The notes under the pieces: generated by a model
Seen by the model: the letters and a program-made list of their open reading frames with translations, nothing else
Database searches by the model: none
What the model was told of the DNA's origin: nothing
Shown here: in pieces, positions 59,989 through 64,000 of the stretch
How the letters are laid out: the number at the start of each line of letters is the position of its first letter
How positions within the stretch are numbered: position 1 is the stretch's first letter
Made by a program: the position numbers and the translations under genes
Source: Stakelama saccharophila
Lineage (GTDB): Bacteria > Pseudomonadota > Alphaproteobacteria > Sphingomonadales > Sphingomonadaceae
NCBI RefSeq assembly: GCF_032229225.1
Contig: NZ_CP135076.1
Span: 1,903,001-1,967,000 of the forward strand
DNA length: 64,000 nt
Direction of reading: 5' to 3'

Positions 59989-61101
59989 TTGGCCCGGAAA
60001 TTCCTCTACCTGATCGCGATCCTTGTCATGCTCGCCCTCGCCGCCGCCTTTGCCTATCGTTATTTCGGAGCCGAGATTCTCCGCCGGACGATGGTGCCGC
60101 GTGTCGGCTTCGAATCGCAGCCGGAGACCCAATCCAGCGCCTATGCCGATCCGGCCATGTGGATCGCGCGCCCGGACAAACCGGGCAATCCCGCCTTGTG
60201 GACGCCCGACGGGTATGAACCGGCCGGCGATCCACCGGCGGCCGTGTTCTTCATCCATCCGACCTCGTACCTGAAGCGCACCCACTGGAACGCGCCACTG
60301 GACGACAAGGAAGCGAACAGCCGTGCCGCGCTGTTCCTGCGCGGACAGGCGAGCGCCTTCAACGCCATCGGCGCGATCTGGGCACCGCGTTATCGGCAGG
60401 CGACATTCGGCGCCTTCCTGACCGACGAGGCGGCCGCGAACCAGGCGCTCGACCTCGCCTATGGCGACGTGGACTCTGCTTTCGACCAGTTCCTGCGGGA
60501 AATCGGCCCCGACCGCCCCATCATCCTGGCCGGGCACAGCCAGGGCGCCCTGCACCTGTCGCGCCTGCTGAAGGAGCGGATCGCCGGCACGCCGCTCGCC
60601 GACCGTATCGTCGCCGCCTATGTCGTGGGCTGGCCGGTGTCGGAGACGGCCGATCTTCCTGCCATGGGCTTGCCCGCCTGCCAAACGGCGGACCAGGCGG
60701 GCTGCATTCTTTCCTGGCAAAGCTTCGCCGAACCTGCCGATCCGTCGCTGATCTTCGACACGTTTGATGCGACGCGGGGATTCACCGGTCAGCCGCGCAA
60801 GGACACGCCCGTGGTCTGCACCAATCCGCTGACCGGTGGCGCCGACGAAACGGCATCCGCGGATGCCAATCTCGGCACGCTCTATCCTTCCGCCGATATG
60901 AAGTCGGCCCGGATCATTGCGGGCCGGGTTCCGGCGCGGTGTACCGGGCGCGGCATTCTGAAGATCGGCGCCCCGCCGGAAGTCGGCCCTTATGTCCTGC
61001 CGGGGAACAACTATCACGTGTTCGACTATTCGCTGTTCTGGGCGAATGTTCGCAAGGATGCGGCGCGCCGGTTCAAGGCGTTCGAAGCGGGACATCACTG
61101 A
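59989..61101 (+). CDS. DUF3089 alpha/beta-hydrolase-like membrane-anchored protein
   Basis: 370 residues. One N-terminal hydrophobic anchor (about 3-23) is followed by a hydrolase fold with VFFIHPTSY, YGDVDSAFDQFL and the nucleophile elbow GHSQGA (about 180-185), a serine-esterase arrangement. HVFDYSLFW near the end supplies a likely catalytic histidine. DUF3089 members have no assigned substrate. The start is TTG at 59989 with GGAG seven bases upstream; no ATG is available before the anchor. Confidence 0.8.
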   Translation: MARKFLYLIAILVMLALAAAFAYRYFGAEILRRTMVPRVGFESQPETQSSAYADPAMWIARPDKPGNPALWTPDGYEPAGDPPAAVFFIHPTSYLKRTHWNAPLDDKEANSRAALFLRGQASAFNAIGAIWAPRYRQATFGAFLTDEAAANQALDLAYGDVDSAFDQFLREIGPDRPIILAGHSQGALHLSRLLKERIAGTPLADRIVAAYVVGWPVSETADLPAMGLPACQTADQAGCILSWQSFAEPADPSLIFDTFDATRGFTGQPRKDTPVVCTNPLTGGADETASADANLGTLYPSADMKSARIIAGRVPARCTGRGILKIGAPPEVGPYVLPGNNYHVFDYSLFWANVRKDAARRFKAFEAGHH

Positions 61102-61210
61102 GGAACGGCCCACCCTGTCTTCGGCACGGGCCGTCATCGCTTTGCTTGACCCGCGCCTCCGCAAACACCCACTCGCGTCCGCGTTTTTCCCCGAATATGG
61201 AGATCGATAC

Positions 61211-61561
61211 ATGAAGACCCCGATTTTTTCGGCGTTCATTCTTGCGGGCTGCACGCTCGCCGCCCCGATGGCACAGGCGCAGGATGCCGCGCCGGCCGCA
61301 CCGCAGACGATCACGCCGGCCAAGGATGTGAGCGACACGGAAGTCGATGCTTTCGCCTCGACCGTGGTGGACTTGCAGGGCATCCAGCAAGACGGCTCGT
61401 TGCAGCCGGCCGCCAAGCAGAAGAAGATGATCGCCGCGCTGCAATCGCATGGGCTGAAGCCCGCACGCTTCAATGCCATCGCCAAGGCCGCCCAGAGCGA
61501 CAAGACACTGCAAAAGCGTGTCCAGTCCGCGGTCGTGGCAAAGGCCGAGCCGGCGAAGTAA
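61211..61561 (+). CDS. Small secreted protein, DUF4168-like
   Basis: 116 residues with a signal peptide (about 1-24, MAQAQ) and a helical mature part ([20 protein letters not shown], then [14 protein letters not shown] and [18 protein letters not shown]). This matches the DUF4168 pattern of short periplasmic helical proteins of unknown function. GGAGAT lies eight bases before the ATG. A lipobox is not convincing (AGCTLA lacks the usual -3 residue). Confidence 0.7.
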   Translation: MKTPIFSAFILAGCTLAAPMAQAQDAAPAAPQTITPAKDVSDTEVDAFASTVVDLQGIQQDGSLQPAAKQKKMIAALQSHGLKPARFNAIAKAAQSDKTLQKRVQSAVVAKAEPAK

Positions 61562-61649
61562 CCGCTGCGCGACGGCAGGGAGCGGACGCCGAAAGACGGC
61601 GCGCTCCTTGCCATCGACCTCTTCCCCGCGGGGCGCTAGAGCCGTCGGC

Positions 61650-62120
61650 ATGATCACCACCGATGCGTACGCCTTCCGCGATGTATTGCCGCTCGGCGGC
61701 AGATTGATGGGGCTGGATGTCGGCAGCAAGACGATCGGCACGGCTCTTTGTGACGCCGGCTGGCATTTCGCCAATCCCGCCGCCCTTATCCGCCGCACGA
61801 AATTCACCAGGGACAAGGCTGCGCTCGCGGACCTGATCGCCGGCCAGGCGGTGCGCGGGCTGGTCATCGGCCTTCCCCTCAACCTCGACGGCACCGATTC
61901 GCCTCGCACGCAATCGACACGGGCCTTCGCCCGGAATTGCGAAGACATGGGACCGCCGATCCTGCTCTGGGACGAGCGCTGGTCGACCCAGGCCGTCGAA
62001 CGGCAAATGATCGCCGAAGATCGCAGCCGCGCACGGCGCGCCGATCTGGTCGACAAGATGGCGGCTTCCTATATCCTGCAAGGCGCGATCGACGCGCTTG
62101 CGAACGTCACCGAGCGTTGA
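61650..62120 (+). CDS. ruvX: Holliday-junction resolvase-like / pre-16S rRNA nuclease YqgF (RuvX)
   Basis: A 156-residue RNase-H-fold nuclease. [10 protein letters not shown] (first catalytic aspartate, about 24-33), [11 protein letters not shown], and [11 protein letters not shown] with the later acidic residue in [15 protein letters not shown] are the family blocks. Members mature 16S rRNA or resolve junctions. The ATG at 61650 is used; the longer open frame upstream overlaps the preceding gene. pyrB follows. Confidence 0.92.
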   Translation: MITTDAYAFRDVLPLGGRLMGLDVGSKTIGTALCDAGWHFANPAALIRRTKFTRDKAALADLIAGQAVRGLVIGLPLNLDGTDSPRTQSTRAFARNCEDMGPPILLWDERWSTQAVERQMIAEDRSRARRADLVDKMAASYILQGAIDALANVTER

Positions 62121-62169
62121 TGCGGCGCCTCTTGCCTGGCCGCGCCGGCGTCGCTACGCGGTCCCTTTG

Positions 62170-63159
62170 ATGCCAGCATCCGACCACCGCCCCGCCGCCG
62201 TGCTGAACGGCAGTGAAGCCTTTCCGCACCGGCACTTGACCGGTATCGCGGGCCTGCAACCGCACGAGATCATGTTCCTGCTCGACGAGGCGGAGCAGTG
62301 GGTGGAGCGCAACCGCGACCGCGCCAAGAGCGACCACCGCCTCGACGGCATCACGCAGATCAACGCGTTTTTCGAAAATTCGACGCGGACGCTGTTGTCG
62401 TTCGAGATCGCCGGCAAGCGGCTCGGCGCCGATGTCGTCAACATGCACGCCGCGCAGTCGAGCGTGAAGAAGGGCGAAACCCTGATCGACACGGCGATGA
62501 CGCTGAACGCGATGCGCGCCGATGTGATCGTCATCCGCCACGGCAGTTCGGGCGCGGTGCAACTGATCGCCGACAAGGTGAACTGCCCGGTCCTGAATGC
62601 CGGGGACGGCTGGCACGAACATCCCACCCAGGCATTGCTCGATGCGCTGACGATACGGCGACGGCGCGGCGACATCGCCGGACAGCGCATCGTAATCTGC
62701 GGCGATGTGCTGCACAGCCGGGTGGCGCGCTCGAACATGCTCGCCCTCACCGCACTGGCAGCCGAAGTTCGCGTCGTCGCACCCTCGACCCTGATGCCGG
62801 CGGCGGTCGATCGCATGGCGGTAACGCCGTTCACGGATTTCGACGCCGCGCTGGAAGGGGCCGATGTGGTCATGATGCTGCGCCTGCAGAACGAGCGTAT
62901 GAACGGGGCCTTCATCCCGTCCACGCGCGAATATCATCTGCGCTACGGCCTTACGCCGGAACGCCTTCAGCACGCCCGGCCGGACGCGCTGGTGATGCAT
63001 CCCGGCCCGATGAATCGCGGCGTGGAGATCAGCTCGGAGGTCGCCGACGATACGGCGCGTTCCGCCATTACCGAACAGGTGGAGATGGGCGTTGCCGTAC
63101 GCATGGCCTGCCTGGACGTGCTGACCCGGCGCGCCCGCGGCGTGGAGGGCTGGGCATGA
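62170..63159 (+). CDS. pyrB: Aspartate carbamoyltransferase catalytic subunit
   Basis: 329 residues; joins carbamoyl phosphate and aspartate in pyrimidine synthesis. The carbamoyl-phosphate signature is [13 protein letters not shown] (about 61-73), followed by HPTQALLD and, in the aspartate domain, MLRLQNERM and [12 protein letters not shown]. It is coupled by ATGA to a dihydroorotase-like gene, as in pyrB-pyrC' operons where the second protein is needed for the assembly of the transcarbamoylase. No pyrI or pyrR was seen nearby. Confidence 0.95.
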   Translation: MPASDHRPAAVLNGSEAFPHRHLTGIAGLQPHEIMFLLDEAEQWVERNRDRAKSDHRLDGITQINAFFENSTRTLLSFEIAGKRLGADVVNMHAAQSSVKKGETLIDTAMTLNAMRADVIVIRHGSSGAVQLIADKVNCPVLNAGDGWHEHPTQALLDALTIRRRRGDIAGQRIVICGDVLHSRVARSNMLALTALAAEVRVVAPSTLMPAAVDRMAVTPFTDFDAALEGADVVMMLRLQNERMNGAFIPSTREYHLRYGLTPERLQHARPDALVMHPGPMNRGVEISSEVADDTARSAITEQVEMGVAVRMACLDVLTRRARGVEGWA

Positions 63160-64000
63160 GCCTGCGCTTCACCGATGCGCGCTTGGTTTGTCCCGAAAGC
63201 GGGGAACGCAACGGCGATCTCGTCGTCGCCGGCGACGAAATCGCCGCCACGACCTCCGCGGAAGCCGAGGGCGAGACGATCGATCTCGGCGGCGCCATCC
63301 TGGCGCCCGGCATCGTGGATCTGGGGGCGTTCGCCATCGACAAGGCCGCATTCGCCTTCGGCGGCATCGTCCGCGTCGGCCTTATGCCGGACCAGTCGCC
63401 GGTGCTCGACGATCCCGGTATCGTCCAGCGCGCGGCGATGATGGGCAAGCCGGACCTGTGGATCCACCCGATCGCGGCCGCGACACAGGCGCTGGCGGGC
63501 CGCGACCTTTCCGAGATGGCGACCATGCAGCAGGCCGGCGCCCGGGCCGTCTCGACGGGCCGCACCTGGATCGAAGATTCGGGCGTGATGCGCAAGGTAC
63601 TCGGCTATGCCCGCGATTGCGGCCTGACGGTCATCGCCCATGCCGAAGACGGTCGATTGACGCGCGGCGCGGTGGCGACGGAAGGCGAGACGGCGACCCG
63701 TCTGGGACTATCCGCTGCTCCCGCCCTTGCCGAGCCGCTTGCGATTGCCCGCGATATCGCGCTTACGGAGGAAACCGGGGCCCGCCTGCATTTTCGCCAG
63801 GTCACGACCGCCGCCGGTTTCGAGTTGGTGCGTCAGGCAAAGCGCCGCGGGGTGGCCGTTACATGCGGCGTTACACCGGCCCACCTCTTCCTGTCCGATA
63901 TCGCCATGAGCGATTTCCGAACCTTCGCCCATCTTTCACCGCCCCTGCGCAGCGAAGAGGATCGCCAGGCGGCGCTCGCCGCGCTGGCGGACGGCACGAT
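63156..64000 (+). CDS. pyrX: Dihydroorotase-like protein lacking metal ligands (PyrC'/PyrX type), cut by window edge
   Basis: At least 281 residues, frame open to the end of the window. It aligns to dihydroorotase by [18 protein letters not shown], and [18 protein letters not shown]. The first metal motif DxHxH is replaced by DLGAFAID, and the HxxST histidine site reads [15 protein letters not shown] also replaces the usual PHHL. One or both zinc sites should therefore be lost. Such non-catalytic homologues form the dodecameric aspartate transcarbamoylase in Pseudomonas. An active pyrC is expected elsewhere in the genome. Confidence 0.85.
   Translation, partial: MSLRFTDARLVCPESGERNGDLVVAGDEIAATTSAEAEGETIDLGGAILAPGIVDLGAFAIDKAAFAFGGIVRVGLMPDQSPVLDDPGIVQRAAMMGKPDLWIHPIAAATQALAGRDLSEMATMQQAGARAVSTGRTWIEDSGVMRKVLGYARDCGLTVIAHAEDGRLTRGAVATEGETATRLGLSAAPALAEPLAIARDIALTEETGARLHFRQVTTAAGFELVRQAKRRGVAVTCGVTPAHLFLSDIAMSDFRTFAHLSPPLRSEEDRQAALAALADGT

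Overview
The window is 64 kb of GC-rich, gene-dense bacterial chromosome, most likely from a sphingomonad (Alphaproteobacteria, Sphingomonadales). Four things point there: an alphaproteobacterial SOS box (GTTC-N7-GTTC) in front of lexA, familiar gene strings (ppiD-trpE-trpGDC-moaC-moeA-lexA; tig-clpP-clpX-lon-hupB), a TonB receptor paired with a lipoprotein, and several short intergenic repeats of the kind that are abundant in this order. Nearly everything is housekeeping. There is no prophage, integrase, IS transposase, CRISPR array or rRNA. Four tRNAs are present: Met-CAT, His-GTG, Val-CAC and Leu-TAG.

Layout. 1-5.3 kb: the end of serS, rimO, a 580-bp repeat-rich gap, a secreted class-C-type serine hydrolase and an M17 aminopeptidase. 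5.3-6.5 kb: tpiA and a GFA-fold zinc protein on the minus strand. 6.6-15.3 kb: ppiD, trpE, an antisense secreted protein, then trpG-trpD-trpC-moaC-moeA coupled by 4-base overlaps, then SOS-controlled lexA. 15.4-20.3 kb: comEC, gltX, gltA. 20.4-25.9 kb: a five-gene minus-strand run (DOMON-like, NamZ muramidase, a nucleotidyltransferase-like membrane fusion, DUF2336, and a histidine-kinase-like protein that lacks the phospho-acceptor histidine). 26-32.3 kb: tyrS, a PilZ protein, tRNA-Met, kup with a 2H phosphoesterase, and divergent Lrp/ald. 32.4-37.2 kb: the cytochrome c maturation operon ccmC-D-E-F-G-H-I. 37.3-43.8 kb: an amino-acid dehydrogenase, tRNA-His, a 2OG-Fe(II) oxygenase, and a lipoprotein/TonB-receptor pair. 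44.2-54.5 kb: tRNA-Val, hupB, lon, an M1 aminopeptidase, a broken flavoprotein gene, clpX, clpP, a GT2 glycosyltransferase, trigger factor with a long Lys/Ala tail, and tRNA-Leu. 54.6-60 kb: two small Pro-rich/acidic proteins, a cyclophilin, and the gatC-gatA-X-gatB operon, where X is a foreign-looking small gene. 60-64 kb: a DUF3089 hydrolase, a small secreted protein, ruvX, pyrB and a dihydroorotase-like gene (truncated by the window edge) that has lost its metal ligands.

Functionally the window joins protein quality control (Lon, ClpXP, trigger factor, PpiD), tryptophan and molybdopterin synthesis, c-type cytochrome assembly, tRNA charging (SerRS, GluRS, TyrRS, GatCAB) and pyrimidine synthesis. 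The places most worth a second look are: the low-GC trypco2-like gene wedged between gatA and gatB; the degenerate signalling/envelope operon at 20.4-25.9 kb; the beta-helix lipoprotein/TonB-receptor pair; the pseudo-dihydroorotase; and a MITE-like repeat present twice, one copy of which ends a flavoprotein gene.
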